Below the pieces are notes generated by a model that was given only the letters and a program-made list of their open reading frames with translations, made no database searches and was not told the DNA's origin. The position numbers and the translations under genes were made by a program. From positions 310,001 to 374,000 of the forward strand of contig NZ_JBDPZC010000004.1 in assembly GCF_039872765.1 (NCBI RefSeq): DNA of 64,000 nt. Direction: 5' to 3'. The stretch is from Roseateles_B flavus (GTDB taxonomy: Bacteria > Pseudomonadota > Gammaproteobacteria > Burkholderiales > Burkholderiaceae_C). Of the stretch, positions 18,875-26,966 are shown piece after piece; the stretch's first letter is position 1, and each line of letters starts with the position of its first letter.

Positions 18875-19500
18875 TCGCGCCACCCGCCAGGTTTGAGAGC
18901 CATGACCTCGGCACGGGCGCGCTCCAGGAAGGCGCGCTTGTCCTCGCCCTCGCGGATCTGCAGGGGGGCGCCGAAGGTGACGGTGCACAGGATGGGCACG
19001 GGCACGACCTCGCCCTTGGGCATGACACGCTGCACGTTGTCGATCCAGGTGGGAATGAGCTTGACCTGCGGGAACTGCTCGGCCAGGTGGTAGAGCCCGG
19101 CCTTGAAGACCTGCGGCTCGCCCTTGTTGGACCGCGTGCCCTCGGGGAAGATCACCAGCGAGTCCCCCTTGGACAGGGCCTCGACCAGGGGCTCCAGCGG
19201 GTCTTCGTCCGGCGTGCTGCGGGTGCGGCTGACGTAGATGGCGTTGAAGACATTGGAGGTGAGCCAGGTCTTGAGCGGGCTGGAGGTCCAGTAGTCGCGC
19301 GCGGCGATGGGCCGGGTCGCGGCGCGCAGTTCACGCGGCAGCGAGGCCCAGATCAGCACCCAGTCGAAATGGCTCTGGTGGTTGGCGAAGTAGATGCGCT
19401 GCTCCGCCATGGGCGGGCAGCCTTTCCAGTGGCCCTGGGCGCCCGTGATCAGGCGGGCCAGGAAGGCCAGGAAGAGGCCGGTGGAGTCGGCAATGGACAT
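18871..19500 (-). CDS. 1-acyl-glycerol-3-phosphate acyltransferase (PlsC family)
   Basis: 209 residues. Catalytic H-x4-D motif in FANHQSHFDWV (about residues 39-45) and the substrate motif FPEGTRS near residue 118 identify the PlsC/LPLAT family, which adds the second acyl chain to lysophosphatidate at the inner membrane. First gene of a four-gene overlapping run with the CdsA-like enzyme, ruvC and a zinc-ribbon protein. Length is slightly shorter than E. coli PlsC (245). Confidence 0.9.
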   Translation of the reverse strand: MSIADSTGLFLAFLARLITGAQGHWKGCPPMAEQRIYFANHQSHFDWVLIWASLPRELRAATRPIAARDYWTSSPLKTWLTSNVFNAIYVSRTRSTPDEDPLEPLVEALSKGDSLVIFPEGTRSNKGEPQVFKAGLYHLAEQFPQVKLIPTWIDNVQRVMPKGEVVPVPILCTVTFGAPLQIREGEDKRAFLERARAEVMALKPGGWRE

Positions 19501-19613
19501 GATGGGCGGGATTCTAGGGGGCTGAGGCGAGGCCCGACGGGCCTAGGATGGAGAGGAAACCCCAGGCGCCACCTCGCCGTGCTGCCACCCCCGCCCTTCA
19601 GGAGACCCAGACG

Positions 19614-20303
19614 ATGCCTTCTTTCCCCTTGTCCTGGCCTGTGCTGCTGGCCGGCCTCATGAGTGTCTCGGCGGCCGCCTGGGCGGCCGACATGCAGATC
19701 CAGGTGCTGGACCGCACCGGCAAGCCCCTGCCCGAGGCCGTGGTGCTGCTGGACACCCAGCAGCCCGGTCCCCGGCCCGCCCCGCGCCTGGAGCAGACCA
19801 TCACCCAGCAGCAGATGCGCTTCCAGCCGCAGGTGAGCGTGGTGTCGCCCGGCGCCAAGGTGGCCTTCACCAACCTGGACAAGTGGAACCACCACGTGCG
19901 CGGGGGCCTGAGCGGCCCCGGTGGCGTCTACCTGGACCCGACCCAGGGCTTCAGCTTCAAGCTCTCGGCCAAGCGCGAGGGCCAGCCCCTGGCCTCCGCC
20001 ACCCAGCAGCTGAGCCAGCCCGGGCCCTATCTGCTGGGCTGCCACCTGCACGGCTCCATGCGGGGCCATGTCTATGTCAGCGACACGCCCTGGGCAGCCG
20101 TCAGCGACGACAAGGGTCAGGTCTTGCTCGCCGGCGTGCCCGAGGGCCCGGCCCGGGTGCGCGTCTGGCACGTGGACCAGCTGGTGGACGGCGCAGCGCA
20201 GTCGGTCCAGGTCAGCGGCGCCGGCGGCCTGGTGAAGCTCACCACGGCGATCGAGGCGCGGGCGCGCAAGCCCGCTGCGGAGGAGCGGCCGCCCGGCTAT
20301 TGA
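19614..20303 (+). CDS. Secreted cupredoxin-like (methylamine-utilisation type) protein
   Basis: 229 residues from ATG at 19614 (AGGAG upstream). Signal peptide residues 1-24 (ending WAADMQ). A plastocyanin-like domain follows with candidate copper ligands His in KWNHHVRG and the Cys-x-x-x-His...Met cluster in LLGCHLHGSMRGHVYV. The last 70 residues form a carboxypeptidase-regulatory-like beta domain (GVPEGPARVRVWHVDQLV). Periplasmic electron carrier or copper protein by family; partner unknown. A 14/15 copy of the dispersed motif is in frame at 20113-20127. Confidence 0.8.
   Translation: MPSFPLSWPVLLAGLMSVSAAAWAADMQIQVLDRTGKPLPEAVVLLDTQQPGPRPAPRLEQTITQQQMRFQPQVSVVSPGAKVAFTNLDKWNHHVRGGLSGPGGVYLDPTQGFSFKLSAKREGQPLASATQQLSQPGPYLLGCHLHGSMRGHVYVSDTPWAAVSDDKGQVLLAGVPEGPARVRVWHVDQLVDGAAQSVQVSGAGGLVKLTTAIEARARKPAAEERPPGY
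20113..20127 (+). repeat. Copy of dispersed motif (14/15) inside the cupredoxin gene
   Basis: AGGGTCAGGTCTTGC, sense to the gene, translated as KGQVLLA in the second domain. Confidence 0.65.
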
Positions 20304-20318
20304 GCCCTGCGCAGCGTC

Positions 20319-21917
20319 TCAGGCGGCGGCGCGCATCAGCAGCGCCGCCTTCTCCCCGATCACCATGCAGGGCGCGTTCGTGTTACCCCCGATCAGCGTC
20401 GGCATGATGGAGGCATCCACCACGCGCAGGCCCTGGAGGCCGTGCACGCGCAGTTCGGCGTCGACCACGGCCATGGGGTCGCGGCCCATGCGGCAGCTGC
20501 CCACGGGGTGGTAGACGGTGTCGACGCGGCGGCGCAGCAGGGCGCGGATCTCGTCGTCGGTCTCGGCCTGGGCCTGCCACAGCTCGCGGGTCCAGAAGGC
20601 GCGCATGGCGGGCTGGCGCATCAGCTCGCGGCTGAGCTTGAAGCCCTCCACGAGCTCGTCCACATCGGCTGGATCGGCCAGGAAGGCGGGGTCGATCAGG
20701 GGGCGGTCCTCGACGCGCGGACCGCCCAGGCGCACGCTGCCGCGGCTGCTGGGGCGCAGCAGGCATACATGGCAGGAGAGGCCGTGGCCCAGGCCCAGCT
20801 CGCGCGCGTGGTCGTTCACCAGGGCCACGACGAAATGCAGCTGCACGTTCGGCAAGGCCAGCTCGGGCCGGGTCTTGAGGAAGCCGCCGCACTCGGCGAA
20901 GTTGGAGCTGATCATGCCCCGGCGCTCGCGCTGGTAGCGGACGATGTTCTTCGCGAGCCGCAGACCGCCCTTGAGCGAGATGCCTACGGTGTCCAGGCTC
21001 TCGCTGAGGTAGCCGTGCACGAAGTCGGGGTGGTCCTGCAGGTTCTCGCCCACGCCGGGCAGGTGCTGCAGCACGGGGATGCCCAGGTCCTGCAGCTGCG
21101 CGCCCGGGCCCACGCCGGAGAGCATCAGCAGCTGCGGCGTCTGCAGCGCGCCGGCGCTGAGCACCACCTCGCGCCGGGCCTGGATCTGCACCCGAGGGCC
21201 GCCCAGGCGCGTCTGCACGCCCACGGCGCGGCGGCCCTCGAAGAGCACTCGCTCCACCTGTGCGCCGGTGATCACGTGCAGATTGGGGCGATGGCGGTTG
21301 GGCTCGATGTAGGCCCGTGCGGCGCTCCAGCGCTCGCCCTGGTGCTGGGTGACCTGGTAGACGCCGATGCCTTCCTGGTCCGCGCCGTTGAAGTCATCGC
21401 TGATCTTGAAGCCCATGGCGCGGCCGGCCTCCAGCCAGGCCTGGTGCAGGGGGCTGTCGGTACGCAGGTCGCTGACCTTCAGCGGCCCGTCCTGGCCGTG
21501 CCAGGGGGCGCCCAGGCGCTCATTGCATTCGTTCTTGATGAACAGCGGCAGCAGGTCCTCGAAGGACCAGCCGGGGTTGCCCAGGGCGGCCCAGTGGTCG
21601 TAGTCCGCGCGGTGGCCGCGGGCATAGACCATGGCATTGATGGCCGAGGAGCCGCCCAGGGTGCGGCCGCGGGGCTGGTAGCCGCGGCGGCCGCCGAGGC
21701 CGGCCTGGGGCACGGTCTCGAAGGCCCAGTTGTTGAGCGAGGTGGGGATCTGGAAGACGCCGGCGGTGGGCGTGTTCACCACCCAGCTGTCGCCGCGGCC
21801 GCCAGCCTCGATGAGCAGCACGTCCACCGAGGGGTCCTCGCTGAGGCGAGCCGCCAGGGCGCAGCCGGAGGAGCCGCCGCCGACGATTACGTAGTCATGG
21901 CTCTGGTCGAAGATCAT
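20319..21917 (-). CDS. GMC-family FAD alcohol dehydrogenase (choline dehydrogenase-like)
   Basis: 532 residues. N-terminal FAD-binding GGGSSGCALAARL and the GMC signature GRTLGGSSAINAMVYARGH; second signature SAGALQTPQLLMLSGVGPG; C-terminal catalytic His in YHPVGSCRMG and Asn in GGNTNAPCMVIGEKAA. It oxidises a primary alcohol to an aldehyde. The next gene upstream is an aldehyde dehydrogenase (58-base gap, same strand), which suggests an alcohol-to-acid pathway like AlkJ/AlkH; the betA name is not justified by context. Confidence 0.9.
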   Translation of the reverse strand: MIFDQSHDYVIVGGGSSGCALAARLSEDPSVDVLLIEAGGRGDSWVVNTPTAGVFQIPTSLNNWAFETVPQAGLGGRRGYQPRGRTLGGSSAINAMVYARGHRADYDHWAALGNPGWSFEDLLPLFIKNECNERLGAPWHGQDGPLKVSDLRTDSPLHQAWLEAGRAMGFKISDDFNGADQEGIGVYQVTQHQGERWSAARAYIEPNRHRPNLHVITGAQVERVLFEGRRAVGVQTRLGGPRVQIQARREVVLSAGALQTPQLLMLSGVGPGAQLQDLGIPVLQHLPGVGENLQDHPDFVHGYLSESLDTVGISLKGGLRLAKNIVRYQRERRGMISSNFAECGGFLKTRPELALPNVQLHFVVALVNDHARELGLGHGLSCHVCLLRPSSRGSVRLGGPRVEDRPLIDPAFLADPADVDELVEGFKLSRELMRQPAMRAFWTRELWQAQAETDDEIRALLRRRVDTVYHPVGSCRMGRDPMAVVDAELRVHGLQGLRVVDASIMPTLIGGNTNAPCMVIGEKAALLMRAAA

Positions 21918-21942
21918 GCCGCTGTTTCCTCGTCGGTGGCGT

Positions 21943-21957
21943 GGGGTCAGGTCTTGC
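21943..21957 (+). repeat. Exact copy of dispersed motif GGGGTCAGGTCTTGC between two dehydrogenase genes
   Basis: Intergenic copy in the 58-base gap between the GMC oxidoreductase and the aldehyde dehydrogenase. Confidence 0.85.
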
Positions 21958-21975
21958 TCGCTGGCCGGGCCGGGC

Positions 21976-23394
21976 TCAGACGATCTTGCGCAGCAGGCCG
22001 AAGACGGTCTTGAAGGTCTCGCCGTAGGGGGGCTGGAACAGCCGGGTGCCGGCGAAGCGCGACTGGACGAAGACGGGCTTGAGCTTGCTGAAGGTGTCGA
22101 AGCCCCATTCGCCGTGATAGGCCCCCATGCCGCTGGCCCCCACGCCGCCGAAGGGCTGGGACTCCTGGCCGAGGTGCCAGATGCAGTCGTTGATGGTCAC
22201 GCCGCCGGCGTGGGTCTGGCTGAGCACCTGCTCGCGCGCCCGTGCGTCCTCGCCGAAGAAGTAGAGGGCCAGGGGGCGGTCGCCGGCGTTCACCTGGGCG
22301 ATGGCCTGGTCCAGGCTGTCATAGGGCAGGATGGGCAGGACGGGGCCGAAGATCTCCTCCTGCATCAGCTGCATGGAGGCCTGCGCGCCCAGCACCACAT
22401 GAGGCGTGAGCTTGCGGCCGGCGCCGGGGTCCAGCTCCTGCGGATGGCTGGGCAGGAGCTCGGCGCCCTGGGCCTTGGCGTCGTCCAGCAACTGCTGCAG
22501 GCGGGCCCGGTGGCGGGGGGTGGCGATGCTGGTGTAGTCCGGGTTGGCGTGCACCGTGGGCACCATGCGGCGCCAGTGGCGCAGCACGGCTTCGGCCAGT
22601 GGGCGGACCAGGTCGCGCGGGGCGAGCACGTAGTCGGGGGCGACGCAGGTCTGGCCGGCATTGAGCAGCTTGCCGTAGGCCAGGCGCGAGGCGCTGAGTT
22701 CCAGGTCGCAGCTGCGGTCGAAGATGGCGGGCGACTTGCCGCCCAGCTCCAGCGTGACCGGCGTGAGGTTCTTGGCCGCGGCCTGGGCCACGTGGCGGCC
22801 GACGGCGGTGGAGCCGGTGAAGAAAAGGTGGTCGAAGGGCAGGGCGGAGAAGGCGCGGGCGAGGTCGGCATCGCCGGTCAGCACGGTCATCTCCTCCGGG
22901 CTGAAGTGGGCGGCCACCATGCGGGCCATCAGGGCCGAGGTGGCGGGCGTCAGCTCGGAGGGCTTGATCATCACGCGGTTGCCGGCGGCCAGTGCGGCGA
23001 TGGCGGGACCGGCGGTGAGGTAGTAGGGGTAGTTCCAGGGCGCGATGATGCCCACCACGCCCAGGGGCTGGGGCATCAGGGCATTGCTGCCGGGCATGAA
23101 ATGCAGGGCCGTGGGCATGCGGCGGGTCTTCATCCAGCCGCGCAGATGCTTGATGGCGTGCTCGGCGCCGGTGATGCTGGTGAAGACCTCGGCCAGCTGG
23201 GTCTCCTGATGCGCACGATGGCCGAAGTCCTGCGCGATGGCCTCGCACAGCGCCTGCTCGTTCAGCCGGGTCATGGTGATGAGCCGCTGCAGGCGGTCCT
23301 TGCGCACCGCCAGACTGGGCATGGGCTCGCGCGCATAGGCGCCGCGCTGGGTCTCAAAGGCCAGTTGCAGGGTTTCTTGTGTGGAATGTTCCAT
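21976..23394 (-). CDS. Coniferyl-aldehyde-dehydrogenase-like NAD(P)+ aldehyde dehydrogenase
   Basis: 472 residues, GGAGGAG ribosome site. Cofactor loop FTGSTAVGRHVA, catalytic Glu in LELGGKSPAIF and catalytic Cys in NAGQTCVAPDY; C-terminal FGGVGASGMGAYHGEWGFDTFS. Length and the FGGVGxSGMGxYHGxxGF block match the class 3-like group that includes coniferyl and long-chain fatty aldehyde dehydrogenases. With the downstream GMC enzyme it probably converts alcohols to acids. A real substrate cannot be fixed from sequence. Confidence 0.9.
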   Translation of the reverse strand: MEHSTQETLQLAFETQRGAYAREPMPSLAVRKDRLQRLITMTRLNEQALCEAIAQDFGHRAHQETQLAEVFTSITGAEHAIKHLRGWMKTRRMPTALHFMPGSNALMPQPLGVVGIIAPWNYPYYLTAGPAIAALAAGNRVMIKPSELTPATSALMARMVAAHFSPEEMTVLTGDADLARAFSALPFDHLFFTGSTAVGRHVAQAAAKNLTPVTLELGGKSPAIFDRSCDLELSASRLAYGKLLNAGQTCVAPDYVLAPRDLVRPLAEAVLRHWRRMVPTVHANPDYTSIATPRHRARLQQLLDDAKAQGAELLPSHPQELDPGAGRKLTPHVVLGAQASMQLMQEEIFGPVLPILPYDSLDQAIAQVNAGDRPLALYFFGEDARAREQVLSQTHAGGVTINDCIWHLGQESQPFGGVGASGMGAYHGEWGFDTFSKLKPVFVQSRFAGTRLFQPPYGETFKTVFGLLRKIV

Positions 23395-23644
23395 CGCGGT
23401 AGGTCTCCTCCCGCGAGGCTAAGGCCAAAGCGCAGCCCCACCAAGCGTGCCGACCCTTGGCTAGAGATGCCCATCTAGTTCCTCGGTTTCAGCGGTGGGC
23501 GCCGGATGCGACGCCCGCCTTGTCTGGCCAGTCGGGACTCAGGCAGCGCGCAGTCCGGAGGGCAGGCCGGGGAATGGAGCGGGGCGCCGGCCACCGTGGT
23601 ATACAGCGTCCGCAACATAAACATTCGGGAGGAGCACCGGGAAA

Positions 23645-24676
23645 ATGCTGATCAATCACAAGGACGCCGTTGGCTTCGCAATAACTGATACCGCCACCTG
23701 TGACTTCGAGGCACTGGAGCAGGTCGACAATTCAGAACTGCTCCGCCGGTTTGGCCGCAGCACAGGCTCTGACCGTGTTTCCAGGTTTCTCGTGCAGGAA
23801 ATGGGGATTGAGCGGCGCCACCTCTGCCCGCCGGGCAAGAATGCGCTGGACCTGGCGCGCGATGCGCTAGGGCGCCTGGTCAGGCAATGCCCGCGGGTGC
23901 TGGAGGATGCAGATTTCCTCATACTCTGCGGTATTTCCAATCCCATGCCGGTGACGACGACCAGCGCCCTGCTCGCGGGCGAGTTCGGGTTTCGAAATGC
24001 CAGCTGCTGGGATTTGAAGTCGGGATGCTCGACGGGCGTGCTGGCCCTGATCCAGGCCCAGGGCTGGATGCAGGCGGGTGCACGGGGAGGCGTCATCGTG
24101 TGCGCCGAGACGCTCAGCAAGTTCAGCGATCCGGACGTCCTGCAGATGAGTGCCTCTGTCGGCGACGGAGCGGTTGCGCTGTTCGTCGAGCGGTCTCAGG
24201 ACTGGACCCTGAAATCCGTCGTCCATGGAACGGATGCATCCCTGGCCCGCAGCATGATCGTCAATGCCACCTTTCCTCCCGGTCCTGGGGAATACAGGCC
24301 GGAGGACTACTATTTCACGTTCAACCAGAAACCCGAGGGCATTGAAGCCATCGGGCGTTATTGGGTGAGTTCCCTGCGGCAGCTTCTGGAAAATGCAGGT
24401 ATCTCCGGCGCCGATGTCCAGCATTATTTTGCGCATCAGGTCGACGCGAAGAAGAATGCGGCCGTCGCAGAAGCCTGCGGCCTCCGCCGCGAGGCGGTGG
24501 CCACGAATTTCTCCGATTTTGGGAACATGGGCTGCCCCACGGTATTCATCAACTACCACCGGTGGCAGCAGAAACGTGGGACCAGCTTCGCCGATTTCGC
24601 GCCAGGGGCCTCCCTCGTGTTTCACGCCGTGGGCGGCGGGGTTTCCTGGGCGGGCCTCTGCCTAGTGCGGAGATAA
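23645..24676 (+). CDS. 3-oxoacyl-ACP synthase III-like ketosynthase (first of two)
   Basis: 343 residues. Thiolase fold with a complete KASIII triad: Cys128 (LKSGCSTGVLA), His264 (YFAHQVDAKKN) and Asn294 (FSDFGNMGCPTV). The HQVDAKKN and NMGCPTVF contexts differ from housekeeping FabH, so it is likely a secondary-metabolism enzyme that condenses an acyl-CoA or acyl-ACP with a malonyl-type unit or a nucleophile. GGGAGGAG lies 11 bases upstream of the ATG. It overlaps the convergent carboxyltransferase gene by 15 bases. Base composition is visibly less GC-rich than the dehydrogenases to the left. Confidence 0.85.
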   Translation: MLINHKDAVGFAITDTATCDFEALEQVDNSELLRRFGRSTGSDRVSRFLVQEMGIERRHLCPPGKNALDLARDALGRLVRQCPRVLEDADFLILCGISNPMPVTTTSALLAGEFGFRNASCWDLKSGCSTGVLALIQAQGWMQAGARGGVIVCAETLSKFSDPDVLQMSASVGDGAVALFVERSQDWTLKSVVHGTDASLARSMIVNATFPPGPGEYRPEDYYFTFNQKPEGIEAIGRYWVSSLRQLLENAGISGADVQHYFAHQVDAKKNAAVAEACGLRREAVATNFSDFGNMGCPTVFINYHRWQQKRGTSFADFAPGASLVFHAVGGGVSWAGLCLVRR

Positions 24677-26107
24677 CTGCCGCAGTATGTTCTTGGAGGA
24701 GCGGCTGGGCTCGAGGAGGAAGCAGCTCACATAGCGCCGGATGTCCGTCTTTCGGATGACGGCGTCCACGGCGCCGGAGGCGATGAGGTCGTCCAGATTG
24801 GGGGCCTGGGTCTGTGCGACCGAATCCCACTGCTCTTTCAATTTGGCGGATCCGGCCAGCAGCTGGTTGATGATCTTCTCGTGCATGATCCCCATCGTCG
24901 ACCCTTCCAGGCCGAAGAGGTGCTGGCTGCCGAAGACCTTGGGGAAGCCCAGTACGCAGGCGCCGCCGAAGGCCCGCCCGACCACGATGCCGAGCTTGCC
25001 GTAAGGGTACTGGATGATCTGCTCGGCCACGCCCAGCATGCGCTCGATCAGCTGCAGGTTGTTGCCGTCCATGCGGGGATCGGCACCCGGGGTGTCCAGC
25101 AGCGACAGCACGGGCAGCTTCAGTTGCTGGAACAGGGTCAGCGCCTCGGAGAACAGGGCCAGGCTTCGCGCCCGGATCATGTTGTTGCTGTTCCCTACCG
25201 GGTTGGCCAGGATCCCGAACTTCTGGCCCCCGATGACGGCGATATAGGCCCGCAGGCGATCGTCATACTGGCGAAACAGCTCGACGTAGCCGTCCGTGAA
25301 GCTGGAGATCAGGCGGTCGATGGCCGGCCGCTCCTCGTCGGTGTCGGCGGCAGCTTCCTCTTGACACTGAGGGCTCAGGCCCGGTGCCGTCCCATGGAAG
25401 GCCGTCAGCAGCTCCCCGACGCGCGCCAGTCCGCCCGGCAGGTCGTCCGCCAGCTCGTGAATCAGGTCCGTGCGCCGGAACTGGTGCTCGGCGGCGGCAA
25501 TGTCGTCGAACTTCACGCCACTGCCAAACACCATGCGGCACACCTCGGGGCCGGTCAGGTTGACGAAGGTGTCCTCCCTGACGGTGAGCCGGTAGTGTCC
25601 CAGCCCGAAGATGAGCACGCCGATACCCAGCACGTTGCCGTGCCCGAGCGTGATGACCAGATTGCGCCGTCGGTAGCGATCGATGGCAGGCAGCACGGAG
25701 AAGGCCGGCTCGAAGACGGTGCGCCCCTCCATGAATCTGACGCCCAGGGAGCTGACCTTGATGACCAGCGGCAGATTGAAAGCGGACAGGGCCTGCAGGA
25801 AGGCGCAGAGCCGGTGCGAGATGTCCTTGCCAATGCTGCCGCCCTTGACGCGGAAGTCGCTCCAGATCAGCGCGACGGCGTGACCCTGAAAGGTCGTGCG
25901 CAGCAGCCATGTCCCGTCCAGGGCCGATCGCTGCACCTGCGCGGTCGAGCGTGGCACAAAGAACTCCGCCACGCTCCCGAGTTGGTCCCGGAGCGGGCCG
26001 AGGAAGGCGCAGTCGGACACCCGTTCGGAGATCCAGTGGTATTCGGTTTCTTCGCTGGAAACAGGGCGCTCGGCGCGCTGCTCAAGCCTTTCAGCCTGTG
26101 GAATCAT
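24662..26107 (-). CDS. Biotin-type carboxyltransferase (acetyl/propionyl-CoA carboxylase AccA+AccD-like)
   Basis: 481 residues with a strong ribosome site (AAGGGAGGTG). Two crotonase-fold halves can be traced: the N-terminal, AccD-like half (ALIWSDFRVKGGSIGKDISH ... RFMEG, GHGNVLGIGVLIFGLGHYRL) and the C-terminal, AccA-like half (FGILANPVGNSNNMI, LPVLSLLDTPGADPRMDGNN, GKLGIVVGRAFGGACVLGFP). It would transfer CO2 from biotin to an acyl-CoA, or work in reverse as a decarboxylase. No biotin carboxylase or biotin carrier gene lies in the window, so it must borrow them or act differently. First of no obvious operon; it converges on the first KASIII gene. Confidence 0.82.
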   Translation of the reverse strand: MIPQAERLEQRAERPVSSEETEYHWISERVSDCAFLGPLRDQLGSVAEFFVPRSTAQVQRSALDGTWLLRTTFQGHAVALIWSDFRVKGGSIGKDISHRLCAFLQALSAFNLPLVIKVSSLGVRFMEGRTVFEPAFSVLPAIDRYRRRNLVITLGHGNVLGIGVLIFGLGHYRLTVREDTFVNLTGPEVCRMVFGSGVKFDDIAAAEHQFRRTDLIHELADDLPGGLARVGELLTAFHGTAPGLSPQCQEEAAADTDEERPAIDRLISSFTDGYVELFRQYDDRLRAYIAVIGGQKFGILANPVGNSNNMIRARSLALFSEALTLFQQLKLPVLSLLDTPGADPRMDGNNLQLIERMLGVAEQIIQYPYGKLGIVVGRAFGGACVLGFPKVFGSQHLFGLEGSTMGIMHEKIINQLLAGSAKLKEQWDSVAQTQAPNLDDLIASGAVDAVIRKTDIRRYVSCFLLEPSRSSKNILRQLSPH

Positions 26108-26207
26108 GAAACACCTCCCTTGGTTTGATATTGGGTGCTGCCGGCGGTCTGGCGGCCTGTGGCCGAGGCCGTGCCGGCCAGCTTCTTTCTTGTCTGGTCC
26201 GGCGTCC

Positions 26208-26966
26208 CTACAGGTCCAGCTCCCGGCCCCTGGGCTCGGCGTTGGCGTCGGCCAGCAGTGAGACGATGGCCTCGGCCACCTGGGCTTCGGTCAGGGGTAG
26301 CGGCTGTTCCGCGGCTGGGAGACGCCTGCGCAGGCGCTCGGTGCGCTCATTCAGGACAATGCCTGGATTGACGAGGTGGCACCCGATGCCGGCCGCCCCG
26401 TACTCGCTGACGATCGTGTTCTTCAGGCCGACGAGCGCGCTTTTGCTCACGTTGTAGCTCACCTGTCCCGGAAGGCCGTGCCGATAGGCCATGGAACCCA
26501 CCAGAACGATTCGCCCGGCACGGGCCTGGCGCATGGCGGGGAGCAGGCGCGACAGCAAGTAGAAGGTATGCGTCACATTGGTGGTCAGCGTGTCGGCGAA
26601 CAGCGCGTAGTCCGTGCTGTGCGTCCTGCCCGGCCCCTGCTGGTGGACGGGATTCACGCCCACGTTCGCTACCAGCTGCAACACGGGTGGCAACCCATGC
26701 AGGGCTTCCAGCAGCTGGTCAATGGAGGTCCTGTGGCGCTGGTCGCAGACCACGCCCCGCACCGGTCCGCCGCTACGGCCCTGCAGGCTTGCGACGGCCT
26801 CATCCAGGCGCGCCTGGTTGCGGCCGGTGATCACGAGAGGGCCCGGTGCTGTGGTGGCCAGCCGCTGCGCCACCTGGAATCCGATGCCCGCGCTGGCGCC
26901 GGTGACCAGGGTGGTGAAGGCCCGGGAGGCGTCGGTGTGCATGTCCTGTTCCTGGCGTTCGCTCAT
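26208..26966 (-). CDS. Short-chain dehydrogenase/reductase
   Basis: 252 residues from ATG at 26966, overlapping the stop of the upstream KASIII gene (ATGA). NAD(P)-binding TGASAGIG (22-29), Ser158 (VGSMA), Tyr171 and Lys175 (SYNVSK) form a complete SDR catalytic set. The usual NNAG is replaced by ANVG near residues 100-103. Arg after the second strand (ITGRNQARLD) suggests NADP(H). Coupling to a ketosynthase makes a 3-ketoacyl reductase or a tailoring reductase the best guess. Confidence 0.88.
   Translation of the reverse strand: MSERQEQDMHTDASRAFTTLVTGASAGIGFQVAQRLATTAPGPLVITGRNQARLDEAVASLQGRSGGPVRGVVCDQRHRTSIDQLLEALHGLPPVLQLVANVGVNPVHQQGPGRTHSTDYALFADTLTTNVTHTFYLLSRLLPAMRQARAGRIVLVGSMAYRHGLPGQVSYNVSKSALVGLKNTIVSEYGAAGIGCHLVNPGIVLNERTERLRRRLPAAEQPLPLTEAQVAEAIVSLLADANAEPRGRELDL

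Noticed and set aside
20319..21917. Naming the GMC oxidoreductase betA (choline dehydrogenase)
   Set aside because: No betB, betI or choline transporter is nearby; the neighbour is a coniferyl/fatty aldehyde dehydrogenase type, so a general alcohol substrate is safer.
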